From Fen-1254 sp963769605 (lineage in GTDB: Bacteria; Bacteroidota; Ignavibacteria; UBA10030): a stretch of 64,000 nucleotides of DNA. Location: the NCBI GenBank assembly GCA_963769605.1, contig CAVYML010000002.1:62001-126000 (forward strand), in the 5' to 3' direction. Shown one piece after another: positions 49,230-58,676 of the stretch (positions are counted from its first letter, which is position 1; each line of letters opens with the position of its first letter). Position numbers and translations under genes: made by a program. The notes beneath the pieces are model-generated. The model was not told where the DNA came from and ran no database searches. It was given only the letters and a program-made list of their open reading frames with translations.

Positions 49230-51004
49230 TGCATCAACTTCGGATGTTGATAAAAGATTTTCGACAAGTATTGCATCTCCTCAGCAAGAAGCAGAAGAGA
49301 ACGTACGGTATATCTATTGTATTCATGTTCCTGAGTTCACTGCTCGAGCTTTTTACTATCGGTCTTCTTGTTCCTTTTCTAGGGATGATTGTATCTCCCG
49401 GGCTATGGATGCAGCACCCATGGATCACATCGCTGCTTTCCGCATTGAGTTTCCTGCCGCTTAACAATCTCATCATTATTTTTGGAATCATCATATTTTC
49501 GTTGTTCATCATCAAGAATGGCATAGCTTATATCTTATATTCCTATTACAATCGATTTATCTATTCCTTGGCCACGGATTTGGCGGAGAATAACTTGCGC
49601 CGTTATTATTCACTTACATTTTTTGAGTACCAGAAAACAAACGCCGCAGAAATGCTTCGGGAAATTTCAACTCTTCCCGTTGAATTTGCGCATCATATTA
49701 TTCTGGGAAGCTTGATTATTCTCTCGGAAGCGATGGTGCTTACTTTATTTGCCGCAGGAATGGCGTTGCTTCAATTCCGAATATTTATGACGATCATCTC
49801 CACATTGCTGCCGTTTGTATGTCTGGCATGGTATATCAGCGGCCATGTTTTACGAAAAACGAAAGAGACTATTCAGCAAAAAAGTCCGGAGAATCTCAAC
49901 AACCTTTCCGATGCATTGCTTGTCTTTCAAGAAACGAAATTATACGACAAAGAAAAATATTTTTCGGATCGGTATATTTCGGGACAGCGCGATCTCAATG
50001 TTCAATTGGGGAAACTTAACGCTGCAAATGCCATCCCCGGCAAGTTGTCGGAAGTATTCGCGATTGCCGGAATTCTGGTCATTCTCTTTCTCTATTATGC
50101 ATGGGAAGGACAATTAATGATGTCTGTTGTGACTCTTCTGACCATGTTCATTGCGTTTGCATACAGGGTAATTCCTTCCATCAACAAAATCCTGAATGCT
50201 GCGGTACAGATGCACACATATTCTTTTACGATAAATGCCATGCCAGCTGCTCAAAGTACGGAAAAACGATTATCTCAGACGGATTACAAATTCTGCGATC
50301 TTCCGCTTCAATTTAAACGGTCCATTGAATTGCGACATGTGAATTTCTCGTACCCGGAACGGCGCAAACCTGTACTCGACAATTGTTCCCTACATATTGC
50401 AAAAGGAGAAATGATCGGACTTGTCGGACGCTCGGGATCGGGGAAAACCACCTTGATGAGAATTATTATCCAATTGATCGTGCAGGATTCCGGATCGTTG
50501 ATGCTCGACGGTACCGAACTTCGCCCTGCCGATATTCCTTCCTGGAACCGGTTATTAGCCTACGTGACCCAGGACTCATTTATTCTTTCCGATACCATTG
50601 AAGCCAATATTGCATTCGGCATACAGAATGCCTCGATCAATACCGAAAAAGTTCTTGAAGTCTTACACAGCGTAGGGCTTGCGGAGTTTGTCGAAAAATT
50701 GCCCCTTGGCATCCATACTCGTATAGGGGAACAGGGGAAAAACATCTCAGGAGGACAGAAACAACGGTTGATTCTTGCGCGAGCGTTGTATCGCGATGCC
50801 GAAGTATTCATTTTTGATGAAGCGATGAGCGCTTTGGATTCCGTTTCTGTTCAGGATGTGTTGGGCACACTTTCTTCGCTTCATCGAGAAGGGAAAACGG
50901 TTATTATTGTTTCCCATCATCGAAATTCGGTGGCTCTTTGTTCCAAAATCTATTCGCTGAGACAGGGTTCGGTCCATCGCATCTCGCAGCCCGGTACGAA
51001 ATAA
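49205..51004 (+). CDS. ABC exporter/flippase (TMD-NBD fusion)
   Basis: 599 residues, the half-transporter layout of MsbA- and PglK-type exporters. Six transmembrane helices (about 35-330) are followed by an ATPase domain with Walker A GRSGSGKTT (about 408-416), signature ISGGQKQR, Walker B VFIFDEAMSALD and H-loop IIVSHH. Homodimers export lipids, lipid-linked glycans or peptides. There is no C39 peptidase domain, so peptide leader processing is not built in. Placement with glycosyltransferases favours a glycolipid flippase. Confidence 0.9.
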   Translation: MDRYSKIVMHQLRMLIKDFRQVLHLLSKKQKRTYGISIVFMFLSSLLELFTIGLLVPFLGMIVSPGLWMQHPWITSLLSALSFLPLNNLIIIFGIIIFSLFIIKNGIAYILYSYYNRFIYSLATDLAENNLRRYYSLTFFEYQKTNAAEMLREISTLPVEFAHHIILGSLIILSEAMVLTLFAAGMALLQFRIFMTIISTLLPFVCLAWYISGHVLRKTKETIQQKSPENLNNLSDALLVFQETKLYDKEKYFSDRYISGQRDLNVQLGKLNAANAIPGKLSEVFAIAGILVILFLYYAWEGQLMMSVVTLLTMFIAFAYRVIPSINKILNAAVQMHTYSFTINAMPAAQSTEKRLSQTDYKFCDLPLQFKRSIELRHVNFSYPERRKPVLDNCSLHIAKGEMIGLVGRSGSGKTTLMRIIIQLIVQDSGSLMLDGTELRPADIPSWNRLLAYVTQDSFILSDTIEANIAFGIQNASINTEKVLEVLHSVGLAEFVEKLPLGIHTRIGEQGKNISGGQKQRLILARALYRDAEVFIFDEAMSALDSVSVQDVLGTLSSLHREGKTVIIVSHHRNSVALCSKIYSLRQGSVHRISQPGTK

Positions 51005-51086
51005 AAAAAACGGGCCGCAAGATAATAACACCGATGCATCCTTCCAGTTCTTTGAAATATCCGCAGCCGGTTCAAAGCCTGAAATT

Positions 51087-51872
51087 TTAAATAACCTTTC
51101 GGGCAGCAAACAACCAGTTTTCCATGTGTCTCCATTGTCCTGCACCTTGATGTATCATGCGTCGCTCGGAGAGCCAGATGACAACACCTGTCGGGTGTTT
51201 CAACATGCATGCTATAATCTTCATCCTCCTGAATAGTGCAGACAAAAAAGGATCCTTCGGCATTCCCTCAAGCTTTTCGCACACCAGTATTCTCAACCCG
51301 CATCCTTCGGCAAGATGCTGCCAATCCGTTTCGTTGGATAGGTCCAGAGGTGCTGCGTGAAATCCTACTGAACTGAGTGAGAGTCCGTTGATGCGTTTTT
51401 GTATTTCTACCGGGAGCCGGTTCCCCCAAATCCTATCATTCCAGGCAAGCATGCCCTCCGGTTTCAGCACACGGGAACATTCAGGAATAATCTGTGAGGC
51501 GTCAAGTATGGCAAAAACAGACTCGGCAAATACTACATCAAAAGAACTATCGGAGAAAGGCAGTTTCTTTTCGCGCAGATCAAGCTGCAGAAGCGCTACC
51601 CGGGATCGATACGGCATGAGAAATGCCCGCGCACGCTTTAACATAGCGGGAGAAGCATCGATGCCTATATATGAACAAGGGAAGCGATCCAATAAGAGTC
51701 CAGCGGTTCTTCCTGCCCCGCAACCGATTTCAAGGATGCGGGAGGCGTCCTTCAGAGGAGGGAAAAAACCGACCAAGCGATTCGTCGCGATTATTCCTCC
51801 GGGATGCTGCATACTCATGCCGAGCCTGGCCTGAGCGTTAAAATATTTGATCAGCCGATCATTCTCTCTCAT
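51087..51872 (-). CDS. Class I SAM-dependent methyltransferase
   Basis: 261 residues with motif I ILEIGCGAGRTAGLLLDRF (about 42-60), the acidic IGIDASP strand and the catalytic-face segment SFDVVFAESVFAIL. It is a generic Rossmann methyltransferase. It is the last gene of the minus-strand half of the cluster, converging on the ABC exporter gene, with 82 bases between them. The substrate cannot be named. Confidence 0.88.
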   Translation of the reverse strand: MRENDRLIKYFNAQARLGMSMQHPGGIIATNRLVGFFPPLKDASRILEIGCGAGRTAGLLLDRFPCSYIGIDASPAMLKRARAFLMPYRSRVALLQLDLREKKLPFSDSSFDVVFAESVFAILDASQIIPECSRVLKPEGMLAWNDRIWGNRLPVEIQKRINGLSLSSVGFHAAPLDLSNETDWQHLAEGCGLRILVCEKLEGMPKDPFLSALFRRMKIIACMLKHPTGVVIWLSERRMIHQGAGQWRHMENWLFAARKVI

Positions 51873-51988
51873 AGGGCAGTCTCAGCATCGATTTATTGTA
51901 TCAAGCAGGGATGGCAGATAAAACGATTTTTGATTTTTCGCACTTCTTGGCATCAAGGATGAACTTACATATAAGCGGAGAATCGGAG

Positions 51989-53056
51989 TCATCCGATGGC
52001 TTTCCGCAGCAATGTTCGTGGACTTTGATATAACGAGCATACACAACGGGCACATTCCGTGCGAAGGCCGGTCCGGTAGCTTCTGCGCATTTCGACTGCC
52101 GAAGGAGCATTGAGAGATTCAAGCATTGTGCCGTTGCCCAGTTTACCGATTCGCGGTAAAAAGAAACAGGGTCGTAAACTCCCATCTACTTCTACCACCG
52201 CGGAGAGGTGTGGTGCGTTGCACCGCGGCGGGAGCAAATTGGACTCGCCATGAAGTGCGGCAAAATAATCATACAGCCGCCGTAATTTGGCAGGACTTTC
52301 AGCGATCAGGCCCGAGGCAAAATCGACGGCATAGTCGCGTTCCAGACGATCCAGAACTGCCGAAAATTCCGGCAGATCATTTAAGGTTAACGCAGGAGAA
52401 GGCGGTGAATGGAAAGGCAGGATTGAGGGAGCGGGATCCAATTCTGCTGCATATCGAGGTCCGAATGCCTCCGTACTGCTTATGTCTACCGCTAAAAAGC
52501 TGACTCTGCGAACGCCTGCCGAACGTGCGGCATCGATGATCAGGGGAAGTTCCCGAAAATTACCGTGTTGGATTGTTGTCCTTGTCGTAATCGGTATTCC
52601 GGCATTGGCGCATTTGCGCAATCCCGACAAAATCACATTAAAGCCATCCACACCCCTTATAGCTTCATACGTCTCAGGTACGCCCCCGTCCAAACTGACG
52701 ATAAGTTGGTCGACGCATTCGATCACTTCCCGGGCTTGTTTATTCAGGAGTAAACCATTCGTGAGTAGTTCGACCCCTGCACCTGATGCGTGAAATATTT
52801 GAGCGATGCGGGGCCAATCCGGATGCTGCATGGCCTCCCCGCCGCTCATGATAACGCGGCGTACACCCAGGACGCGGAACTCAGAAGCCAATTTTTCCGC
52901 CAGCGCTAACGACATATTGCGGCGAGGGAGTTTCCAGATATCGCAGGTGACGCATCGGCTGTTGCAGCCGTCGGTGAGATAGACGATCATCATCGGCAGA
53001 GCGCGCAGCCGGTCGCCGGTTAAATTCAATAAAGGTCGCAAATCAGGCAGCATCAT
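51989..53056 (-). CDS. SPASM-like radical SAM protein
   Basis: 355 residues. The radical SAM [4Fe-4S] ligands are C31, C35 and C38 (LTDGCNSRCVTC). The barrel continues with GGEAMQHPDW, the GGE motif that binds SAM. A C-terminal extension has extra cysteines (PPRCNAPHLSAV, RPCFFLP, ECARCVC), as in SPASM/twitch proteins with auxiliary clusters. SPASM enzymes modify peptides or carry out dehydrogenation and cross-linking; others work on sugars. Neighbours are methyltransferases. Function is unknown. Confidence 0.9.
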   Translation of the reverse strand: MMLPDLRPLLNLTGDRLRALPMMIVYLTDGCNSRCVTCDIWKLPRRNMSLALAEKLASEFRVLGVRRVIMSGGEAMQHPDWPRIAQIFHASGAGVELLTNGLLLNKQAREVIECVDQLIVSLDGGVPETYEAIRGVDGFNVILSGLRKCANAGIPITTRTTIQHGNFRELPLIIDAARSAGVRRVSFLAVDISSTEAFGPRYAAELDPAPSILPFHSPPSPALTLNDLPEFSAVLDRLERDYAVDFASGLIAESPAKLRRLYDYFAALHGESNLLPPRCNAPHLSAVVEVDGSLRPCFFLPRIGKLGNGTMLESLNAPSAVEMRRSYRTGLRTECARCVCSLYQSPRTLLRKAIG

Positions 53057-53080
53057 CGGCAGTCCGGTTATAAATATTCA

Positions 53081-53803
53081 TTATGGTTTGAAGACACGAT
53101 CATCGGATGCTGATCGCATGAAGCCGCCGGTCTGTTCACGTGTCTGTTCCTGGGCGGCATGTATCTCGAAAATATAATTAGTTTCCCAAAACTTTTTCTT
53201 TTCTGCGACTTGCTTCATGGCAAAGCCGATTTCTGCGGCGAATGCCTGTACCATGCCGTTATCGCATTCATCGGAAAGGATCATCAATGTCGTTGAATGA
53301 CTGCCGATATAACGACCCAAGCCAGAAAACAGTCTTTGGAAAAATTCTCCGTGCTCTCCGCAATACCATGCATAGTCGGATTCCTTCAAAGGTTTTTTTT
53401 TGTAATACGGAGGATTGACGACAAGGATATCGAAACATTGGTGAGGGATATTATCGAACATATCGGAACATTGAACTGATATATTGACCTGATTGAAGAA
53501 TGCATTTTTCTTAATGGAACGAACTGCAGTCTCGCTAATATCCGAAGCTGTTACTCGAGCTCCTCTCGTTGCGGCGTGAATTGCAATAAGTCCGTTTCCT
53601 GCGCCTAATTCAAGAAGTGTTTTATCGTGCAGATCCATCCTTTCAATATATTTCAACAACATCTTTGTGCTGAAAAAGAAAGCAGGATGAAAAACTCCAG
53701 GCTCTATAACCAGGGAGATTCCTTTGTAGAAGTATCTTCTGGGTTTGTCCAGATATCGCTTCAGGAGAGGTTGATATACGGCCGCTGCTATCCATCTTAG
53801 CAT
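53081..53803 (-). CDS. PrmC/HemK-like SAM-dependent methyltransferase
   Basis: 240 residues with motif I LLELGAGNGLIAIHAATRGA, the acidic TASDIS strand and the NPPY motif (ILVVNPPYYKKKP) used by amino- or N-methyltransferases. The NPPY motif puts it near the PrmC/HemK/TrmN6 group, acting on an amide or exocyclic nitrogen. It starts 3 bases after the stop of the second B12-type radical SAM gene, so it is cotranscribed with it. Confidence 0.85.
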   Translation of the reverse strand: MLRWIAAAVYQPLLKRYLDKPRRYFYKGISLVIEPGVFHPAFFFSTKMLLKYIERMDLHDKTLLELGAGNGLIAIHAATRGARVTASDISETAVRSIKKNAFFNQVNISVQCSDMFDNIPHQCFDILVVNPPYYKKKPLKESDYAWYCGEHGEFFQRLFSGLGRYIGSHSTTLMILSDECDNGMVQAFAAEIGFAMKQVAEKKKFWETNYIFEIHAAQEQTREQTGGFMRSASDDRVFKP

Positions 53804-53806
53804 AGG

Positions 53807-55324
53807 TCACACGACCTCAAAACCCTGAATCTCGGGTTGGCGGTAATGAAGCCAATATTTTTGCAGTGCTTTTATTTCATACGGATGCCAAAATACATTG
53901 TTCCTGTATCTCCAGGAAGATATCAGGTGCATGAATTTTCTTTGAAAATTGCTGATTTTAATATCGGAGCATGTCGGATAATATCCGTTAAGCACAGTTT
54001 CGAAATTTTTTATTTTATCGACCATTTCGGCGCTCAACCACGGGGTAAGCGGATTCTTGCGCAGATCGAACTTTTCCCATTCGGGCTTAAGCCAGTCTTC
54101 CAGTTTTTCCGGGAAATGGAATCCTCTGGACAGCACGTTGTCGAACAATTCCGACCCTTCGGCCGGAACCGGGCTATATACATAAATGATGATCTCGGTA
54201 TCGGGATTCATATTCTTGACCTGATAGATGAACTCAATGTCTTTGTCTATTTGCTGCATGACCTTTTCCGGTGTTTCTTCAGGCGTACCGAGTACGAAAG
54301 AATATTCCGGTATAATATCGAACTTTTTCATACGGGAGGCAAAGCGCTTTATCTGGGCACCGGTTTGAGTACCTCCTTTGTTCATTCTCTTAAGCACTTC
54401 ATCGCTTCCCGTTTCAGCTCCAAAAAAGATCATTTTACATCCCGCATCTCTCATCAGGGCGAGAGTTGCATCCTCGTATTTATCAATAGTGTCTATTCTG
54501 CCTTCTCCCCACCAGCCCATGTTCTCATGCAGCATGAGTTTTGAAAATTCTACCGTTCTTTTTTCAGATACGAAAAAATTATTGTCGTGGAATTCAATAG
54601 CGCTTCCCCCGAACGTGTCCTTGAGGTATTTGATATCTTTGTAAATATTAACTGCCGATTTTCCTCTCCATCGGGCGTTATAAATAGGAACTACAGCGCA
54701 AAAGGAACACGAGAAAGGGCATCCCATGCTTGAGTGATAGGCAATGGTTTTACTGCCCAGATATGTTTTTCCCAGGTAACGGGATAACGGATAAAAGGAA
54801 TTCAGCTTTTCATAGGGCAGTGGAGGCAAAGCATCCTGATCGTACAATTCATCCTTAGGTGTTTTGACGATGTTCCCGTTTTCTTTTATAATGAGATTAT
54901 TTATGGTATTGTACGGCAATTTTTTCTCCATTGCACCTATCAAAGCCGGGAAAGCCTTTTCCCCTGGACCGTTGACAATAAAATCCACGAAGCCGGACGC
55001 AAGAACAGATTTTGGGTGGTTCGATGGAAAATATCCTCCCCAAATGATGGCTATATGCGGGAAGGTTTCTTTGACTTTTTTGCTTATAAGAATTGCTTGT
55101 TTAAGCTGGGGGCCGGGCATAACAGTGCAGCCGAAGTATTTGACTTTAGTGTTAGCTATTGACGAATGTATTTTTAAATAAGAATCCTTTTCTAAGTTTC
55201 CGTCTACAAGGATATACTCGTAGTTCCCTTCAAGTGTCGCCGCAATAGTCAGGATTGAATTGGGTATCCTTGGTTTTGAATCCGCACTTCTGGGATTAAA
55301 TATGAGTATTTTTCCATCCATCAT
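53807..55324 (-). CDS. B12-binding-type radical SAM protein
   Basis: 505 residues: a cobalamin-binding-like N-terminal domain (about 1-145) and a radical SAM barrel with ligands C202, C206 and C209 (GCPFSCSFC). C-terminal residues 400-505 form a helical extension. It is distinct in sequence from the radical SAM protein at 46130-47593, sharing only the family layout. Members catalyse methyl transfer to sp2 or sp3 carbons. It lies upstream of the PrmC-like gene and downstream of the glycosyltransferase. Confidence 0.9.
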   Translation of the reverse strand: MMDGKILIFNPRSADSKPRIPNSILTIAATLEGNYEYILVDGNLEKDSYLKIHSSIANTKVKYFGCTVMPGPQLKQAILISKKVKETFPHIAIIWGGYFPSNHPKSVLASGFVDFIVNGPGEKAFPALIGAMEKKLPYNTINNLIIKENGNIVKTPKDELYDQDALPPLPYEKLNSFYPLSRYLGKTYLGSKTIAYHSSMGCPFSCSFCAVVPIYNARWRGKSAVNIYKDIKYLKDTFGGSAIEFHDNNFFVSEKRTVEFSKLMLHENMGWWGEGRIDTIDKYEDATLALMRDAGCKMIFFGAETGSDEVLKRMNKGGTQTGAQIKRFASRMKKFDIIPEYSFVLGTPEETPEKVMQQIDKDIEFIYQVKNMNPDTEIIIYVYSPVPAEGSELFDNVLSRGFHFPEKLEDWLKPEWEKFDLRKNPLTPWLSAEMVDKIKNFETVLNGYYPTCSDIKISNFQRKFMHLISSWRYRNNVFWHPYEIKALQKYWLHYRQPEIQGFEVV

Positions 55325-55531
55325 AGTCTAACTCTGTCATTATTCAGATACATTGTAAAACATAGCCTTTGAAGATAATGTTCCTCATAATTTATGTTCT
55401 CAAAGGATGAAATCATGATTTCTGCATAGAAGCGGATTATTCGAAACAATGTTGGTTTCGAATAGTATCCCGACTGATTTTAGGATCGCAGGGAATAACC
55501 CGGATGTAAAGAGGCAAAAGGTACTGAGTTG

Positions 55532-56663
55532 TTACAAATGCTCATTTTGTTCACTGAGGTTCTCAAACAATCTTCTATAATTGGTGCATGTCCACTCACT
55601 CGTGTGCACTTCTGCAAATGCTCTATTTCGCAATCGAATGTCCGAGACATGCTGCGGTTGTTCAAGTAAGCGTTCTATTCTTTTTACTAATCCTTCTGCA
55701 TCTTCAGGCGATACTGTTACGTTTTCATCTCCGACATCCGCAAGTAATCCTACTTTTGTTCCGACCACAACTACACCGGATGCAAAAGCCTCCATAACGA
55801 CTACTGCCTCTCCTTCGAATCGAGACGTTAGAAGGAGAAAATCCGAATTATGCAATTCGGCGGGTATTTTTTCATAAGGAATTTTCCCTTTCCAATGAAT
55901 TTTATCGTCGACTCCAAGATCATGAGCATATTTCTGAATTTCACCGTTCAGGATATCCTGGCCGATAATTGTAAGTCTGGAATTGAATTTCCGGTTCAGA
56001 AGAGAAAATGCTTTGAGTAAGGTAAACGGATCCTTTATTCTATTGAGGTTGCCGATAAAAATGAAATGAATGGGCACTGCTAGTACGTGCGGATAAAACG
56101 TAAAGACAGATGGATCGATACCGAATGGAATTAAAGACAAATGCTGAGGTGAAATTCCTTGAGCATCCAGCAGGTTCTTCTGATACTGTGTGAGTACCGA
56201 TGACGTGATCGGCGTTTTGGATACACCAACGAACAAGCATTCTTTTAATTGGATGAGACATGCTGCCATAATGAATCGACGGCAAATATACAATGTCGCC
56301 TCCCGGCAGAGTTACAAAGCTGGGAATATGCCATACTTTGCCGGCGATGACGGCTGTGAGTCCTTGAGAAAACACCCAGAAACCGTGTACCGCAATGAAT
56401 TTCATTGTTCTTTGATCCGCCCGTATCCGCCAGAGAAAATACAGGAATGTTAGAAGTTTATTTTTTTTTACCGAATCCGGCGGAAACACGAAAGTACATT
56501 GACGCGACGAAAACATCGGATGCGTTACGTGCTGTGAATAGGAGTAAATGTGAAGTCGATAGAATTCGCTTAAACGATACAGCAAATCGAGCAGCGAGGG
56601 AATGTTATCTTCAATATCGATGCCGCCGGGTACCAATATTGCAATAATCGATTTATTGTCCAT
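55532..56663 (-). pseudogene. GT4-family glycosyltransferase, frameshifted
   Basis: About 376 codons. From ATG 56663 the N-terminal GT-B domain (IIAILVPGGIDIEDN, FVTLPGGDIVYL) reads to ADHVI. The frame then breaks at 56197-56198 (CC); deleting one base gives HVIVLTQYQKNLL and continues through IPFGIDPSVF, FIFIGNLNRIKDPFTLL and FEGEAVVVMEAFA, the donor-binding E-x7-E block. It transfers a sugar from a nucleotide donor to a lipid or glycan. It follows the GT9 gene by 5 bases. The break could be a consensus error. Confidence 0.85.
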
Positions 56664-56668
56664 TTGAA

Positions 56669-57739
56669 TTAGTCGTTCGGATGTCTTTTTTGTAATAATT
56701 CTATTGCAATTTTGATGACCATGTCTACGGAATAACGTGTCAAACAACGTACATCGCCGAATCGGCATATCTGCTGAAGGCATCCTCCGCATTCAAGATC
56801 GGATGAATCCATACACACAGACCAAGGACCCAGCGGTCTTGACCATTCGCTTCTCGTCGATCCTAATAGCGCAATGACAGGAATTTGAGATATCCATGCC
56901 AAATGCATTAATCCCGAATCTTCTGTAAGAGCGAAGTCTGCTTTTTGCAGAATATTGAACGCTTCCGCTTGTGTCGTGGAACCGATGAGAATTATAAGGT
57001 CTCGGCCCAATCGATTTTTCAAATATTCCGCTTTCGCGCGTATTATATCCGTACCCAATACGATAAACTGAACATTGCCGTCGATAGTTTCCAGCCACGT
57101 CCTGGCAAACTGAGCATAATGTTCCAATGGCCAGTTCTTTGTTATATAATTACCTGCAGGATTTAGAACAAACATTTTTTTTGCCGGATTGAAATTGGAA
57201 GATAATAATTTTTCCAATCCGCTGTCGCTATCGCGCAAAGCGAGCCGAGGCAGAAGGTTCGGCAGCGGCAAAAACCCAAGTTTATCAACTGTGTTCTTTG
57301 TCCGTTCACCGGCCGTAAGCATAGAGAAGCGGTCGTATTCACAAAAACTTTTTGGATGCAACGCCCTCCTGATCATCCGGCTTAAAGAATTCCGCTGCAG
57401 ATCGATGACTATATCATAATGTTCGTGTCTTAAGGACGGCAGGCATACAAATGCTCTGAGCCATTGTCGTCTCGGATCTCTTCCGCCGGCAATTCTAAGA
57501 ACCCGGCTGAACATCGCCATATTGCACGGAAGTGAATCGAACTCCTCACGGGTCAGAAAATGGAATTGTGCCGAAGGTAATATCGTTTGCAGCGCCTGCA
57601 CATACGGCAGAGTGACAGCAACGTCGCCGAAAGCTTGCAGCCGCATCACAAGAATTTTATTCGGCAGGACAGCTGATCTCCACGGAACAGTACGTATGGT
57701 TTCCTTGTTTGAAAAAACAACGGATGCATTAGGTGGCAT
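56669..57739 (-). CDS. Glycosyltransferase family 9 (heptosyltransferase-like)
   Basis: 356 residues. The start gives MPPNASVV; an ATG at the KILVMRLQ segment would be closer to the usual family N-terminus but the upstream residues are retained as called. GT9 features: ILVMRLQAFGDVAVTLPYVQAL at the N-terminus, VLNPAGNYITKNWP and the donor-binding FALTEDSGLMHLAW near 275-290. Family members add heptose or related sugars to lipopolysaccharide core. It is the first gene of the minus-strand half of the cluster. Confidence 0.9.
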   Translation of the reverse strand: MPPNASVVFSNKETIRTVPWRSAVLPNKILVMRLQAFGDVAVTLPYVQALQTILPSAQFHFLTREEFDSLPCNMAMFSRVLRIAGGRDPRRQWLRAFVCLPSLRHEHYDIVIDLQRNSLSRMIRRALHPKSFCEYDRFSMLTAGERTKNTVDKLGFLPLPNLLPRLALRDSDSGLEKLLSSNFNPAKKMFVLNPAGNYITKNWPLEHYAQFARTWLETIDGNVQFIVLGTDIIRAKAEYLKNRLGRDLIILIGSTTQAEAFNILQKADFALTEDSGLMHLAWISQIPVIALLGSTRSEWSRPLGPWSVCMDSSDLECGGCLQQICRFGDVRCLTRYSVDMVIKIAIELLQKRHPND

Positions 57740-57797
57740 GAATATACTCGTTCGGAATTGAAAGAGAAAAATTCATGAAATATTTAACCTGCTCTTT

Positions 57798-57847
57798 TAA
57801 ATTCGGTCTCCTAAATTCTGTCTCCTGTTTCCTATCTTCTGAATTTT
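57798..57847. repeat. Degenerate heptad-repeat spacer C
   Basis: The spacer upstream of the GT9 gene reads as 7-base units TTCGGTC TCCTAAA TTCTGTC TCCTGTT TCCTATC TTCTGAA. On the minus strand they match the style of spacer A (AACAGGA, GACAGAA). It is about 50 bases long, with no ORF. Confidence 0.55.
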
Positions 57848-58489
57848 TTATTTCTCATTTCCAGGATATCCTACCGTCTGTGCGAGAATAATCTTTTGTT
57901 CGGGACGAAGGTGCAATTCCTTTATCAAGGGATCGACCTCGAAACTGGCGCGCACAACGGACGCTAATCCTTGTGATGCACAATAGAGATACACATTTTG
58001 AATCATACATCCGGCACTCGAAGAAGAAAACTGTAATTTCTGCATATCGGTTCCACTGCCCATTTTTTTCCCATCAGCGACATAAAGAAGATTCAGGGGC
58101 GCATCTTTGACGAACGATTGCCCACCCGTTAGTTTGCGGAGATCTTTTGGGACGATAGGCTGGAGGCTGTGGGACTTAGGTGCATAGATAAACGTTCCTT
58201 CAGCCAGAAAGACATACAGATCGACTTCCTGCCAATTCATTGCAGATGGGAACGTTCTTTTACCGCTTTCCTGTCTATTGATGCCGGCGGCAGCCCAAAG
58301 AAGGTTGGAAAGTTCCTGAACGGGGAGAGGAGTGAAAGCAAAATTTCTGTTTGACTGGCGCAATTGCAGGCATTGCATAATCGGTTTTCCGATTTTTGTT
58401 TGGGGAGGCGGAAGCTGAATTGACTTGAGTTCCTGTGCAATGGTAGAGCAGGAGATAAAAACAAAAAATGCGAAGAGAAGTTTTTTCAT
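57848..58489 (-). CDS. Exported SagB-type nitroreductase-family protein
   Basis: 213 residues. A signal peptide (MKKLLFAFFVFISCSTIAQ) exports it. The nitroreductase-fold motifs match the cytosolic paralogue at 9523-10218: QLRQSNRNFAF, LSNLLWAAAGINRQE, GLASVVRASFEVD and LRPEQKIILAQTVGYP. An exported FMN enzyme of this type is uncommon; it may be loaded with a flavin before or during export, or may have lost the cofactor. Substrate unknown. It lies next to the radical SAM cluster. Confidence 0.85.
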   Translation of the reverse strand: MKKLLFAFFVFISCSTIAQELKSIQLPPPQTKIGKPIMQCLQLRQSNRNFAFTPLPVQELSNLLWAAAGINRQESGKRTFPSAMNWQEVDLYVFLAEGTFIYAPKSHSLQPIVPKDLRKLTGGQSFVKDAPLNLLYVADGKKMGSGTDMQKLQFSSSSAGCMIQNVYLYCASQGLASVVRASFEVDPLIKELHLRPEQKIILAQTVGYPGNEK

Positions 58490-58676
58490 AGGGAGTCCTT
58501 TTTTCTGAAATGTATTTTGTTAATGCTTATTTTTCAAGGGGGATAGGGTGCGATCTTTTTTTTATGGAAATGAATTCGCGTTTTTTCGGTAAAAATTGCA
58601 GTTTTCCTTTGACTTATCGGTTTCTTCTCCGTATCTTAATGGCGAAAATTGAATAAAATCAACAACAAAAAATTGG

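Noticed and set aside
45210..57739. A classic RiPP cluster with precursor peptide and YcaO or lanthipeptide synthetase.
   Set aside because: No YcaO, LanM or LanB gene and no precursor-like short ORF was found in the spacers; the exporter has no C39 peptidase.
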